In this document: positions 1 to 8,715 of the stretch, one piece after another
How positions within the stretch are numbered: the stretch's first letter is position 1
Layout: each line of letters begins with the position of its first letter
The notes under the pieces: model-generated
What the model saw: the letters and a program-made list of their open reading frames with translations, nothing else
Databases searched by the model: none
Told to the model about the DNA's origin: nothing
Translations under genes and position numbers: made by a program
Source: DASWJZ01 sp963739005
GTDB lineage: Bacteria > Pseudomonadota > Alphaproteobacteria > Rhizobiales > Afifellaceae
Reading direction: 5' to 3'
DNA: 64,000 bases
NCBI GenBank assembly: GCA_963739005.1
Contig: CAVTYQ010000005.1
Location: 106,720 to 170,719 of the forward strand

Positions 1-1635
1 AAGAAGGCCGACTACGACATCGTCTATGTCTATGCCGCGAAGCTCCTCGGCGGGCCGATGTATTTCCTCTCCCGCCGCTACAATCAGCGCACCGACGAAT
101 ATGGCGGCAGTCTCGAAAACCGGGCGCGGCTGCTGCGCGAGCTGATCGAGGATACGAAGGAGGCCGTCGGCGACCGCTGCGGCGTCGCCTGCCGCATCTC
201 GGTCGACGAACTGATCGGCGAGGAAGGATTTCACGCCGCCGAGGCGCAGGATTTGATCGGGCTGCTCGGCGAATTGCCGGACCTTTGGGACCTCACGATC
301 TCCGGCTGGGACAACGACAGCGCCACCTCCCGCTTCACACCCGAGGCTTACGAGGAGCCCTATATCCGCGGCATCAAGCAGCTGACGACGAAGCCCGTCG
401 TCGGCGTCGGCCGCTTCACCTCGCCCGACACCATGGTGCGCATGGTGCGTGAGGGGCTGCTCGACCTGATCGGCGCTGCGCGGCCCTCGATCGCCGATCC
501 CTTCCTGCCGAAGAAGATCGAGGAGGGGCGGATCGACGAGATTCGCGAGTGCATCGGCTGCAACATCTGCGTCTCCGGCGATTTCACCATGAGCCCGATC
601 CGCTGCACGCAGAACCCCTCGATGGGCGAGGAATGGCGGCGCGGCTGGCATCCGGAGCGGATCGCGCCCGCGCCGGCGTGCGAAAAGGTGCTGGTCGTCG
701 GCGCCGGCCCGGCGGGCCTCGAAGCGGCGATGATGCTCGGGCGGCGCGGCTATGACGTGGCGCTCGCGGAGGCGACGACGGTGCTCGGCGGCCGGGTGGA
801 GAAGGAGGCGAAGCTTCCCGGCCTCGCCGCCTGGAAGCGCGTCGCCGACTACCGCGTCTATCAGCTGGAGCGCATGCCAAACGTCGAGATCTACCGCGAC
901 AGCCGCCTGGCGGCGGAAGACGTTCTCGGCTACGGCGCCGAGCATGTCGTGGTCGCGACCGGCTCGCGCTGGCGCGGCGACGGCGTGGCGCGCCGCGTGC
1001 TGACGCCGGTGCCGATCGCGACGGGCGCGCGCGTCTTGACGCCCGACGACATCATGGCCGGCACGCACGCCGGCTTGCGCTCCGTGCTGATCTACGACGA
1101 CGATCACTATTACATGGGCGGCGTACTGGCCGAGAAGCTGGCGCGCGAGGGGATCGAGGTCACGATCGCGACGCCCGCGGCGGACGTCTCCAACTGGATG
1201 CACATGACGATGGAGCAGTTCCGCGTGCAGGCGCGGCTGGTCGAACTCGGCGTCGGCATCCTGCCGCACAAGGTGCTGGATTCGATCGCCGCGGGCGGCG
1301 CCACGCTCAAATGCGTGTTCAGCGGCCGCGAAGAGGCGGTCGAGGCCGAGGCGGTGGTTCTCGTGACCGCGAGGCTCCCGGACAATGCGCTCGCGACGGC
1401 TCTTGATGCCGCGCGCGACGCGTGGGCGGACGCCGGCATCGTCAGCGTCACGACGATCGGGGACGCGCTCGCGCCGGGCACGATCGCGGCGGCGGTGTTT
1501 TCCGGCAGACGCTGTGCGGAGGAGATGGATGGCGCGCCGTTGGGCGACGCGCTCCCGTTCCGGCGCGAAGTGACCGCGCTCATTGCGCTGGAGCAAGGCT
1601 GGGGGCGCGGGTTCCCACGCCATCCAGGCGCGTGA
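1..1635 (+). CDS. Trimethylamine/dimethylamine dehydrogenase-like flavoenzyme, 5' partial
   Basis: The reading frame is open from base 1, so the N-terminal part of the FMN TIM barrel lies outside the window. The residues DEYGGSLENRAR and, further on, ARPSIADPFLPKK are hallmarks of the old-yellow-enzyme barrel of trimethylamine/dimethylamine dehydrogenases. The 4Fe-4S motif C-x2-C-x2-C-x11-C is encoded at 550-606. A dinucleotide-binding domain follows (VGAGPAGLEAA, about residue 216 counted from the Met at 58), then the ADP-binding C-terminal half as in trimethylamine dehydrogenase. Relatives demethylate or deaminate N-methylated amines and betaines (TMADH, DMADH, DgcA/StcD-like proteins) and pass electrons onward. 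The stop is followed by 185 nt and an ABC importer in the same direction. The substrate cannot be told from sequence; an N-methyl compound is the natural inference. Confidence 0.88.
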   Translation, partial: KKADYDIVYVYAAKLLGGPMYFLSRRYNQRTDEYGGSLENRARLLRELIEDTKEAVGDRCGVACRISVDELIGEEGFHAAEAQDLIGLLGELPDLWDLTISGWDNDSATSRFTPEAYEEPYIRGIKQLTTKPVVGVGRFTSPDTMVRMVREGLLDLIGAARPSIADPFLPKKIEEGRIDEIRECIGCNICVSGDFTMSPIRCTQNPSMGEEWRRGWHPERIAPAPACEKVLVVGAGPAGLEAAMMLGRRGYDVALAEATTVLGGRVEKEAKLPGLAAWKRVADYRVYQLERMPNVEIYRDSRLAAEDVLGYGAEHVVVATGSRWRGDGVARRVLTPVPIATGARVLTPDDIMAGTHAGLRSVLIYDDDHYYMGGVLAEKLAREGIEVTIATPAADVSNWMHMTMEQFRVQARLVELGVGILPHKVLDSIAAGGATLKCVFSGREEAVEAEAVVLVTARLPDNALATALDAARDAWADAGIVSVTTIGDALAPGTIAAAVFSGRRCAEEMDGAPLGDALPFRREVTALIALEQGWGRGFPRHPGA

Positions 1636-1820
1636 CGCATCGGCTCGTTTTCTAGGCGCGGTTGCCTTATTTTTGACCGTGCCGTCGCCTTCGGCAAAAC
1701 ATTGCGCTCAATTCGGAAAAAGCTAATTTTGGGCGCGGTTTGGTGCCAGGATAGTGCGAGGCCGATCATCGGGTGACTGGAGCTTCCGCTCCATCGCGTC
1801 GCTCCGGAGGGGAGAATTCC
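1636..1820 (+). promoter_or_regulatory. Leader region of first ABC importer, with hairpin
   Basis: This gap separates the flavoenzyme from the binding-protein gene. A small perfect hairpin (TGGAGC / GCTCCA, 1778-1793) sits about 25 nt before the start, and a strong GGAGGGGAG ribosome binding site lies at about 1806-1814. I do not see a convincing sigma-70 or sigma-54 promoter. Confidence 0.3.
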
Positions 1821-2813
1821 ATGTCGAAATCGCGTCTGATGAATTCCGCTGCCCGCGCACTGCTCGCGGCCGCCGTTCTCGTGTCCGCCGGGGGCCTGGC
1901 TGACGCCGGCACGATCCGGATCGGCCACACGACCTGGGTCGGCTACGGGCCGGTCTACCTGGCGCGCGACCTCGGCTACTTCAAGGACATGGGCCTGACC
2001 GTCGATCTGCAGGTGATCGAGGATTCCTCGCTCTACCTGGCCGCCGTCGCCGCCGGCAAGCTCGATGGTTCGCTCTCCACCATCGACGAGATCATGAAAT
2101 ACCGGTCGGACGATTTCTGCTTCAAGTCCGTCTACACGCTCGACGACAGCTACGGCGGCGACGGCCTGCTCGTCGGCAACGACGTGAACACGATCCAGGA
2201 TCTGAAGGGCGTGCAGGTGGCGATGAACGAGGGCTCCACCTCGGAGTTCTGGTTCGCCTATTACCTGAAGCAGAACGGAATGAAGCCCGACGACGTCACG
2301 GTCGCCAACATGAGCGCCGACGACGCGGCCGCGGCCTTCATGGCAGGCTCGGTTCCGGCAGCCGTGACCTGGGAGCCGAACCTGACGCTCGCCAAGAAGA
2401 GCGGCAAGGGCAAGGTGCTGGTCGACTCGACCGCGATACCGGGCGTCATCGTCGACGTGGTCGAGCTCTCCTGCGACATCATCAAGAACCAGCCCGACGA
2501 CGTGAAGGCGCTCGTCGCCGGCATCGAAAAGGCCGACGAGTACATCAAGACCAACCAGGAAGACGCCTACAAGATCATGGCGAAGGGCGTCGGCGGCTAT
2601 CTCACCGACCCGAAGGACTTCGCCGACTCGGCGAAGGGCGTGCGCTTCTACGACGAGCAGATGAACAAGGAATACATGGGCACCGTCGATAAGCCCGGCC
2701 CGCTCGGTGACATCGTCAAGCTCGGCGCGGAGATCTGGACCGATCTCGGCCATGAGATGAAGATGAAGATCGACTACGGAACGGTCGTCGACACGTCCTT
2801 CGTCAATCCCTGA
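1821..2813 (+). CDS. NitT/TauT-type ABC transporter substrate-binding protein (first system)
   Basis: Periplasmic ligand-binding component of an importer related to nitrate, sulfonate, taurine, riboflavin/HMP and guanidine transporters. The 330-residue protein begins with a Sec signal peptide (Lys/Arg n-region, Ala-rich core, cleavage near ADAGT). The mature N-terminus has the family signature HTTWVGYGPVYLARDLGYFKD, followed by DLKGVQVAMNEGS in the hinge region. I start at 1821 rather than an upstream in-frame Met (1773) because GGAGGGGAG sits just before it and the signal peptide then begins properly. Permease and ATPase genes follow at once. It is a clear but divergent paralogue of the protein at 9759-10787. 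The ligand is unknown; neighbours suggest a methylated or guanidino nitrogen compound. Confidence 0.9.
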   Translation: MSKSRLMNSAARALLAAAVLVSAGGLADAGTIRIGHTTWVGYGPVYLARDLGYFKDMGLTVDLQVIEDSSLYLAAVAAGKLDGSLSTIDEIMKYRSDDFCFKSVYTLDDSYGGDGLLVGNDVNTIQDLKGVQVAMNEGSTSEFWFAYYLKQNGMKPDDVTVANMSADDAAAAFMAGSVPAAVTWEPNLTLAKKSGKGKVLVDSTAIPGVIVDVVELSCDIIKNQPDDVKALVAGIEKADEYIKTNQEDAYKIMAKGVGGYLTDPKDFADSAKGVRFYDEQMNKEYMGTVDKPGPLGDIVKLGAEIWTDLGHEMKMKIDYGTVVDTSFVNP

Positions 2814-2845
2814 TCGGCACCGCAATCGAGGGGCGATCATTCTAG

Positions 2846-3652
2846 ATGGCCAGGAGACGGTCGCTCCTCCAACGCTGCCTGACGCCGGACACGGAAATCC
2901 CGCACGCGACGGTCCTGACGGCCGGAATCGTGGTGTGGGTCGTCGTGGTCGGCGGTTGGGCGATTCTGTCCTACGGCCACGTCACGCCCACGATGTTCCT
3001 GCCGACGCCAGGGATGGTGGTGACGAGGACGATCAAGCTCGCCAAGAGCGGCATCCTGTTCGAGCATATGTGGGCGAGCATCGAGGTGGTGATGCTCGGC
3101 TTCATCATCTCCTCGCTCGTCGCGATACCGCTTGGGCTCATGATGGGCACGTTCCGCATCGTGAAGGCGGCGCTTGATCCGCTGGTGAACTTCATTCGCT
3201 ATCTGCCGGTCACCTCGTTCGTGCCGCTCTTCATCCTTTGGATCGGCATCGGCATCGAGCAGCGGGTGACCGTCATCATCTTCGGCACGTTCTTCCAGCA
3301 GCTGGTGATGATCGCGGACGTGGTGCGCGGCGTGTCGAAGGATCTCCTGAACGCCTCCTACACGCTCGGCGCCTCGCGTCGCGACGTGGTGATCCATGTC
3401 CTCGCCCCGGCGTCGCTCCCGGGCATCCTGGCGACGCTCAGGGTGACGATGGGGTGGGCGTGGACCTATCTCGTGGTCGCCGAGCTCGTCGCCGCGTCGA
3501 GCGGTCTCGGTTACATCAGCCTGAAGGCGATGCGCGGGTTCGAGGTCGACACGATCTTCATGGCGATCGCCATCATCGGGCTGCTCGGCCTTCTGACCGA
3601 CCAGGCCTTCCGCTTCCTCAGCTTGAAGTTCACGCCGTGGGCGAAGCAGTGA
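2846..3652 (+). CDS. NitT/TauT-type ABC transporter permease (first system)
   Basis: Inner-membrane subunit of the SsuC/TauC type, 268 residues with about six transmembrane helices. The cytoplasmic EAA-type loop, where the ATPase docks, is visible as NASYTLGASRRDVVIHVLAPASLPG near residues 170-195. The start ATG follows GAGGGG by about 11 nt. The stop TGA (3650-3652) overlaps a GTG (3649) that opens the ATPase frame, so the two are translationally coupled. Together with the proteins at 1821 and 3725 it makes a complete importer. Confidence 0.9.
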   Translation: MARRRSLLQRCLTPDTEIPHATVLTAGIVVWVVVVGGWAILSYGHVTPTMFLPTPGMVVTRTIKLAKSGILFEHMWASIEVVMLGFIISSLVAIPLGLMMGTFRIVKAALDPLVNFIRYLPVTSFVPLFILWIGIGIEQRVTVIIFGTFFQQLVMIADVVRGVSKDLLNASYTLGASRRDVVIHVLAPASLPGILATLRVTMGWAWTYLVVAELVAASSGLGYISLKAMRGFEVDTIFMAIAIIGLLGLLTDQAFRFLSLKFTPWAKQ

Positions 3653-3724
3653 AGATCGCGCCGGCGGCCATCGAGCCCGCCGCCGCCAAACCGAAGCTCC
3701 GCGTTCGCAGCGTGGGCCTTCAAT

Positions 3725-4456
3725 ATGAGACGCAAGGCCGGCCCGATCACGGCGCTGAACGACATCAGCTTCGATGTCGCCGACAAGGAGTTCGCGGTTA
3801 TGGTCGGCCCTTCCGGCTGCGGCAAGTCGAGCCTTCTCTATCTCGCCGCGGGGCTTATCGACCCGACCGACGGCGACATCCTCATCAACGACAAGGTGAT
3901 CGAGGGACCGGGACCGGAACGCGGCATGGTGTTCCAGTCCTACACGCTCTTTCCCTGGCTGAATGTCAGCGAGAACGTCGAGTTCGGCCTGAAACGGAGG
4001 AAAATCCCGGCGGCGGAGCGGAGGGTGATCGTCGAGCGCTTCCTGGCCGAGGTCGGGCTCACGCAATTCGCCGAGGCCTATCCGAACCAGCTTTCCGGCG
4101 GGATGATGCAGCGCGTGGCGATCGCGCGCGCGCTCGCCAACGACCCCGAGATCCTCTTGATGGACGAGCCGTTCGGCGCGCTCGACAGCCAGACGCGGTC
4201 GCAGATGCAGAAGCTCCTGCTGCGCGTCTGGGAGCACACGCACAAGACCGTGCTCTTCGTCACGCACGACATCGACGAGGCGATCCTGCTCGGCGACCGC
4301 GTCTACGTGATGACCGGGCGGCCCGGCCGCATCCAGGAGGAGATCGCGATCGGCTTCCGCCACCCGCGGTCGATGGACCTTGTGCTCGACCCGCAGTTCC
4401 TCATGATCAAGCGCCGCATCCTGCAGCACCTGCACGGCGACCTCGATGACGTGTGA
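3725..4456 (+). CDS. NitT/TauT-type ABC transporter ATPase (first system), likely frameshifted near its 5' end
   Basis: ATP-hydrolysing subunit. Walker A GPSGCGKSS, Q-loop FQSYTLFPW, signature LSGGMMQR, Walker B ILLMDEPFGALD and H-loop FVTHDIDEA are all present, so the core is intact. The Met at 3725 lacks a ribosome binding site and would omit the first beta strand. A GTG at 3649, overlapping the permease stop, opens another frame that reads KLRVRSVGLQYET, the expected family N-terminus; it moves into this frame if one C near 3733 is removed (…YET-KAGPITALNDISF). The natural gene is therefore probably 3649-4456 with a one-base insertion, either real or a sequence error. Confidence 0.85.
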   Translation: MRRKAGPITALNDISFDVADKEFAVMVGPSGCGKSSLLYLAAGLIDPTDGDILINDKVIEGPGPERGMVFQSYTLFPWLNVSENVEFGLKRRKIPAAERRVIVERFLAEVGLTQFAEAYPNQLSGGMMQRVAIARALANDPEILLMDEPFGALDSQTRSQMQKLLLRVWEHTHKTVLFVTHDIDEAILLGDRVYVMTGRPGRIQEEIAIGFRHPRSMDLVLDPQFLMIKRRILQHLHGDLDDV

Positions 4457-4470
4457 CGGGGGCGCGGTTC

Positions 4471-4494
4471 CTCCCGCGTCGCACGCGGCGGGAG
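4471..4494. terminator. Possible bidirectional hairpin between convergent genes
   Basis: CTCCCGC (4471-4477) pairs with GCGGGAG (4488-4494) in the 49-nt gap between the ATPase gene and the reverse LysR gene. There is no T-run on either side, so only placement supports a terminator role. Confidence 0.3.
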
Positions 4495-4505
4495 AGGAGC
4501 AAACG

Positions 4506-5438
4506 TTAGTCGAGGTTAGGCGCCACCATTCCCGGGATGTAGCCGTCGCTGATGAAGGAACGGCAATGGCTTTCGAAGGCGGCGACGAGACGCGTCCGCG
4601 CGATGCTTGCGAGCCGCGCCAGCCCGATGCGCATGGGGCGGTGATCGCCTTCGAGCTTCAGGCGCACGAGGCGGCGCCCGTCGAGCGAAACGTCGGAGCG
4701 CGGGCGCACATTGGCAAGCGTGTAGCCATAGCCGTTCGCGACCATGGTGCGGATCACGTCGGGATAGCTCGAGCGCGCGCCGATGTTGGGCTCAAGGCCG
4801 TGGCTCAGATACGCGGCCATGAAATATTCGCGGCTGATCGGCAGGTCGAGAAGGATCAGCGGCTCTTTCGCGATCTCTTCGAGCGCCAGCGAACCGCGGC
4901 CCGCGAACGGATGATTCTCGCCGACGAGGATGTGGAGCGGGAGCACGGCAAGCGGCTCGAACTCGATGTCGCTCGGAATCTGCAGGTCGTAGGTGAGCGC
5001 GAGGTCGATCTCGACCCGGCGCAGCCCGTCGAAGAGATTCTCCTGATGCCGCTCCTGCTGCCGGATCACGACGTCCGGATAGGCGCGGGTGAATTCGTGG
5101 CAAAGCTCCGGGATGATCATCGGCGCAAGCGGCACCATGCAGCCGACGCTGAGCTGGCCGCGCACCGACTCGGTCACCTCGGAGACGACCTCGTAAAGAT
5201 GCGAGGCCTGCGCGATGAGCCCCTTCGCCTCAAGCAGGAGCCGTCGGCCCGCCGGCGTGAGCGAGAGCCCCTGCGCGTGATGGCGGATGAAGAGCTGGAC
5301 GCCGAGCTCGGTCTCAAGATGCGAGATGGCGGTGGAGATCGAGGGCTGCGAGATGTTGATGCGTTCGGAAGCGAGCGTGATGCTGCCGGTTTCGCCAACC
5401 GCTACGAAATATTCCAGTTGGCGGAAGGTGAAGCGCAT
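4506..5438 (-). CDS. LysR-family transcriptional regulator
   Basis: The 310-residue protein has the LysR layout: an N-terminal winged helix (MRFTFRQLEYFVAVGETGS, then ISQPSISTAISHLETELG as the recognition helix) and a two-lobed inducer-binding domain (GCMVPLAPMIIPELCHEF onward). It is transcribed away from the SDR at 5540, with 101 nt between the starts. That is the usual arrangement for a LysR protein activating the divergent operon and repressing itself. I could not pick out a convincing T-N11-A box in the gap. The likely targets are the genes from 5540 onward, and the inducer is probably the imported compound or an intermediate. Confidence 0.92.
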   Translation of the reverse strand: MRFTFRQLEYFVAVGETGSITLASERINISQPSISTAISHLETELGVQLFIRHHAQGLSLTPAGRRLLLEAKGLIAQASHLYEVVSEVTESVRGQLSVGCMVPLAPMIIPELCHEFTRAYPDVVIRQQERHQENLFDGLRRVEIDLALTYDLQIPSDIEFEPLAVLPLHILVGENHPFAGRGSLALEEIAKEPLILLDLPISREYFMAAYLSHGLEPNIGARSSYPDVIRTMVANGYGYTLANVRPRSDVSLDGRRLVRLKLEGDHRPMRIGLARLASIARTRLVAAFESHCRSFISDGYIPGMVAPNLD

Positions 5439-5539
5439 GGTCCCCGCGGGCGGACGTTATTCATGACGGCTGACCGCCGATCCGATCTTAGCCGCTTGGC
5501 GAATGAGAGGAAGGTGCGGCGGGTGTCAAGCAGCGGGCG

Positions 5540-6313
5540 ATGAGCGCCGACCTCTCCATCTTCGATCTCACCGGCAAGAAGGCGCTTGTCACCGGCGCCG
5601 GCCGCGGCATCGGCCGCGCCATCGCGGAAGGACTCGCCAGGGCCGGCGCCGACGTGGCGCTTGCCGGCCGCGATCTCAGCGCGCTTGAGGCGGCCGCTGC
5701 GGCGATGCAGGCGCTTGGCCGGCGTGCTCCCTTGCTGACGCTCGATGTCACCGACGCCGCCGAGTGCCGGGACGGCGTCGCCGACGCGGCGGAGGCGCTC
5801 GGCGGGCTCGATATCCTCGTCAACAACGCCGGGACGGAGGAGGTGCGTCCGTCCGCCGACGTCGACGAGGCGCTCTGGGACAGGATTGTCGGCACCAACC
5901 TCCGCGGCGCGTTCTTCTGCGCCCAGGCGGCCTTCCACGCCATGCGGCCGCGAAAGAGTGGCGCGATTATCAATCTCTGCTCGCTCACCTCTTATGTCGG
6001 CATTCCGACCGCGGTCCCTTATGGCTCATCGAAGACCGGGCTGCTCGGAATGACGCGCGCGCTCGCGGCCGAATGGGCGCCCCACGGTGTCCGTGTGAAC
6101 GCGATTGCGCCCGGCTATTTCCGCACCGCGATGACGGAAGGCTTCTTCGAGAAAGAAGGCTGGGCGGAGCGCGTGACCGCGCGCATTCCGCAGGGCCGCT
6201 TCGGCGAGCTTCCCGATCTCGTCGGCGCGGCGATCTTCCTCGCTTCCGGCGCGTCCGCCTATGTGACCGGCCAGTGCCTCGCCGTCGATGGCGGCGTACT
6301 GGCCTCGCTATGA
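5540..6313 (+). CDS. SDR-family oxidoreductase
   Basis: Classical short-chain dehydrogenase/reductase, 257 residues. The cofactor motif TGAGRGIG is near residues 15-22, NNAG near 95, and catalytic Y-x3-K in PYGSSKTG near 160, with the usual C-terminal YVTGQCLAVDGG. The start ATG has only a weak ribosome binding site. It is first gene of the forward cluster divergent from the LysR gene. It probably oxidises an alcohol intermediate or reduces a ketone with NAD(P); the substrate is unknown. DHPS (sulfopropanediol) loci also combine an SDR, a HisD homologue and a zinc dehydrogenase (HpsO/N/P), a parallel worth noting but not proof. Confidence 0.9.
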   Translation: MSADLSIFDLTGKKALVTGAGRGIGRAIAEGLARAGADVALAGRDLSALEAAAAAMQALGRRAPLLTLDVTDAAECRDGVADAAEALGGLDILVNNAGTEEVRPSADVDEALWDRIVGTNLRGAFFCAQAAFHAMRPRKSGAIINLCSLTSYVGIPTAVPYGSSKTGLLGMTRALAAEWAPHGVRVNAIAPGYFRTAMTEGFFEKEGWAERVTARIPQGRFGELPDLVGAAIFLASGASAYVTGQCLAVDGGVLASL

Positions 6314-6341
6314 GCAGCATTGCTGCAGATGGATAAGAAAG

Positions 6342-7670
6342 ATGACGCCGCCCTGTAACCTGCATCGCCTCGCCGACCTATCGCCGGAAGCGCGCGCCCA
6401 GCTGATGCGCCGGAGCGAGGCCGATCTCGGGTCCTTCCTCGAGAAGGCGCGTCCGATCATCGCGGCCGTGAAAGCGGAGGGCGACGCGGCGCTTTCGCGC
6501 TTCGCGCGCGAATTCGACAAGGCCGACGTTCCCGCCGACCGCATCTCCGTGACGCCCGCCGAGTTCGACGCCGCTTTCGGCGCCGTCGAGAGCGAGGTCA
6601 TCAAAGCGATCGAGTTCGCGATCCAAAACATCCGCTCCTTTCACGAAGAGCAGCGGCCCGAGCCGATGTGGATGAAGGAGATCAGGCCAGGCGCCTTCGC
6701 CGGCGACCGTTGGAGCCCAATCCCCTCCGTTGCGCTCTATGTGCCGCGCGGCAAGGGCGCGTTTCCGTCGGTGACGATGATGACCACGGTGCCGGCGGTC
6801 GTCGCCGGCGTGCCGGAGATCGCGATCTTCACGCCGCCGACCGCGGAAGGCACGGCCGACGCGGCAACGCTCGTCGCAGCGAAGCTCGCCGGCGTCGAGA
6901 CCGTCTATAAGTGCGGCGGGGCGCAGGCGGTAGCCGCCGCCGCCTATGGAACGCAATCGGTGCGAAAGGCGGTGAAAATCCTCGGGCCGGGCAGTCCGTT
7001 CGTCGTCGCGGCCAAGCGCCTCCTCGCCGACGTGATCGATACCGGCACGCCGGCCGGCCCGTCGGAGTCGATCGTGCTCGCGGACGACACGGTGGACGGC
7101 GGGCTGGCGGCGCTCGATCTTCTGATCGAGTCGGAACATGGCCCCGATTCCTCGGCGTATCTCGTCACCCATTCGAGCCGGGTCGCAGAGCAGGCGCTGG
7201 CGGCGCTTCCGCTGCATTGGGCGGCGATGGAGGAGGGGCGCGCCGCCTTTTCGCGGACCGTGCTTACGGGGCCGCGCGGCGGAATGGTCCTGACGCCGTC
7301 GCTCGAGGAGTCATACCGTTTCGTCAACGACTACGCGCCGGAGCATCTCGAAATTCTCTCGCGCGATCCGTTCGCGCATCTCGGCCACATCGTGAACGCC
7401 GCGGAGGTGCTGCTCGGACCCTACACGCCGATCACGCTCGGCAATTTCGTACTCGGGCCGAACTGCGTGCTGCCGACGAGCGGCTGGGCGCGGAGTTTCG
7501 GGCCGCTTTCGGTGACCGATTTCCTGAAGCGCTCGTCGGTCGGCTATGTGACGGCGGGCGCCTATCCGGAGCTTGCCGCGAACGCGAAGACGCTGGCCGA
7601 ATACGAGGGCTTCAGCGCGCACGCGAACGCCGTTTCCGCGATGCGCGAGCCCTACCTCGGTCGCCCGTGA
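6342..7670 (+). CDS. Histidinol dehydrogenase-family protein with altered zinc site
   Basis: The 442-residue protein aligns along its length with HisD: VLPTSGWARSFGPLS, YAPEHLEI (the catalytic Glu-His pair) and EGFSAHANAV near the C-terminus. HisD oxidises L-histidinol to histidine; HpsN, a homologue, oxidises sulfopropanediol. Against E. coli HisD the zinc ligands His262 and His419 are kept (H266, H427) but Gln259 is Glu (E263) and Asp360 is Asn (N368); His367 is Cys (C375). No other his biosynthesis gene is adjacent. This is therefore very unlikely to be the biosynthetic enzyme and is probably an NAD-dependent alcohol-to-acid dehydrogenase of the local pathway. The start at 6342 fits the family N-terminus. 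The stop overlaps the next start (TGATG). Confidence 0.85.
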   Translation: MTPPCNLHRLADLSPEARAQLMRRSEADLGSFLEKARPIIAAVKAEGDAALSRFAREFDKADVPADRISVTPAEFDAAFGAVESEVIKAIEFAIQNIRSFHEEQRPEPMWMKEIRPGAFAGDRWSPIPSVALYVPRGKGAFPSVTMMTTVPAVVAGVPEIAIFTPPTAEGTADAATLVAAKLAGVETVYKCGGAQAVAAAAYGTQSVRKAVKILGPGSPFVVAAKRLLADVIDTGTPAGPSESIVLADDTVDGGLAALDLLIESEHGPDSSAYLVTHSSRVAEQALAALPLHWAAMEEGRAAFSRTVLTGPRGGMVLTPSLEESYRFVNDYAPEHLEILSRDPFAHLGHIVNAAEVLLGPYTPITLGNFVLGPNCVLPTSGWARSFGPLSVTDFLKRSSVGYVTAGAYPELAANAKTLAEYEGFSAHANAVSAMREPYLGRP

Positions 7671-8695
7671 TGCGCGCCGCGCGCCTCTACGATGTCGGCG
7701 ACCTCCGCGTCGAGGATGTCGCGGAGCCGACCGTCCCGCGCGGCGATTCCGTGCTGGTCCGCGTCGCCGCCGCCGGCATCTGCGGTTCCGACCTGCACAA
7801 TTTCCGCACCGGCCAGTGGATGTCGCGCAAGCCTTCGACGCCCGGGCACGAGCTTTCGGGCGAGGTGGTCGCGATCGGGGAAGCGGTGAAGAAGTTCGCG
7901 CCCGGCGACCGGGTGGTGGCGGATTCGCGCTTCTGGTGCGGCGAATGCATCAACTGCCGCGGCCGCCTTCCGCATCTCTGCGAGAATCTCGGCTATGTCG
8001 GCGAAGTCTGCGACGGGGGCTTCGCCGAAGCGCTCGTGCTTCCCGAGCGGCTGCTCTATCGGGTGGACCGCGACGTTGACCCAGCAATCGCGGCAATGGC
8101 GGAGCCGCTCGCCGTGGCGCTCCACGCCGTGAATCGACTGCAGCCGGAGGACGGGAAGTCCGTTCTCGTCGTCGGCTGCGGGCCGATCGGCGGATTGGCG
8201 GCGCTGGTCCTCGCGCGCCAGCCCGGCAGAGGTCCGGTGCTGGTGGCCGATCGCAACGCGGCGCGATTGGCGAAGGTCGCGGCGGTCACCGGCGCCATCC
8301 CGATCGCGCTCGACAAGGCTTCGGTCCTTGCCGCCGTATCCGAGCCGCTTCGCTTCGCCATCGACGCCAGCGGAAGCACTGTGGCGCTTCAGGCGCTTCT
8401 CGATATCGTGGCGAACGGCGCCACGATTGCCGCGGGCGGCATATTCCATGCGAAGCTCGACTTCGACCCGAACATTGTCGTGGAGCGCGAGCTGACGCTC
8501 AAAGGTTGCAGCGCCTTCGCCGACGAGTTGCCGCAGGCGATCGAGCTCCTGCCCAAGCTCGCGGACGATCTCCGCCAGTTCGTTGGAGAGGAGATCAATC
8601 TCGATGCGATCCCGGACGCCTATCAACGGCTGCTTGGGGGCAAAGCCGCCGGCTTGAAGACGATCGTGCGGCCGACGCCATTTCCGTTAGAGTGA
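7670..8695 (+). CDS. Zinc-binding alcohol dehydrogenase (MDR family)
   Basis: Medium-chain dehydrogenase/reductase of 341 residues. Catalytic-zinc motif GICGSDLHNF and GHELSG; structural-zinc cysteines in FWCGECINCRGRLPHLC; Rossmann motif VVGCGPIGGLAAL near residues 165-177. The family includes sorbitol, threonine and sulfopropanediol (HpsP-like) dehydrogenases. Its ATG overlaps the stop of the HisD-family gene, indicating coupled expression. It probably acts on a secondary alcohol of the same pathway. Confidence 0.9.
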   Translation: MRAARLYDVGDLRVEDVAEPTVPRGDSVLVRVAAAGICGSDLHNFRTGQWMSRKPSTPGHELSGEVVAIGEAVKKFAPGDRVVADSRFWCGECINCRGRLPHLCENLGYVGEVCDGGFAEALVLPERLLYRVDRDVDPAIAAMAEPLAVALHAVNRLQPEDGKSVLVVGCGPIGGLAALVLARQPGRGPVLVADRNAARLAKVAAVTGAIPIALDKASVLAAVSEPLRFAIDASGSTVALQALLDIVANGATIAAGGIFHAKLDFDPNIVVERELTLKGCSAFADELPQAIELLPKLADDLRQFVGEEINLDAIPDAYQRLLGGKAAGLKTIVRPTPFPLE

Positions 8696-8715
8696 TCTCG
8701 GCCGGGGAGCTTCCG

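Noticed and set aside
1741..1757. Sigma-54 promoter before the first importer
   Set aside because: GG and GC are 12 nt apart instead of 10, so the -24/-12 spacing is wrong.
2837..4435. Long reverse frame of 532 codons opposite the first importer
   Set aside because: It is a shadow of the forward permease and ATPase genes, His/Arg/Asp-rich and without domains; similar antisense frames occur opposite most genes here because of the high GC content.
6342..7670. Biosynthetic hisD
   Set aside because: Zinc ligands are altered and no histidine gene is adjacent; the only his gene seen, hisE, is more than 50 kb away.
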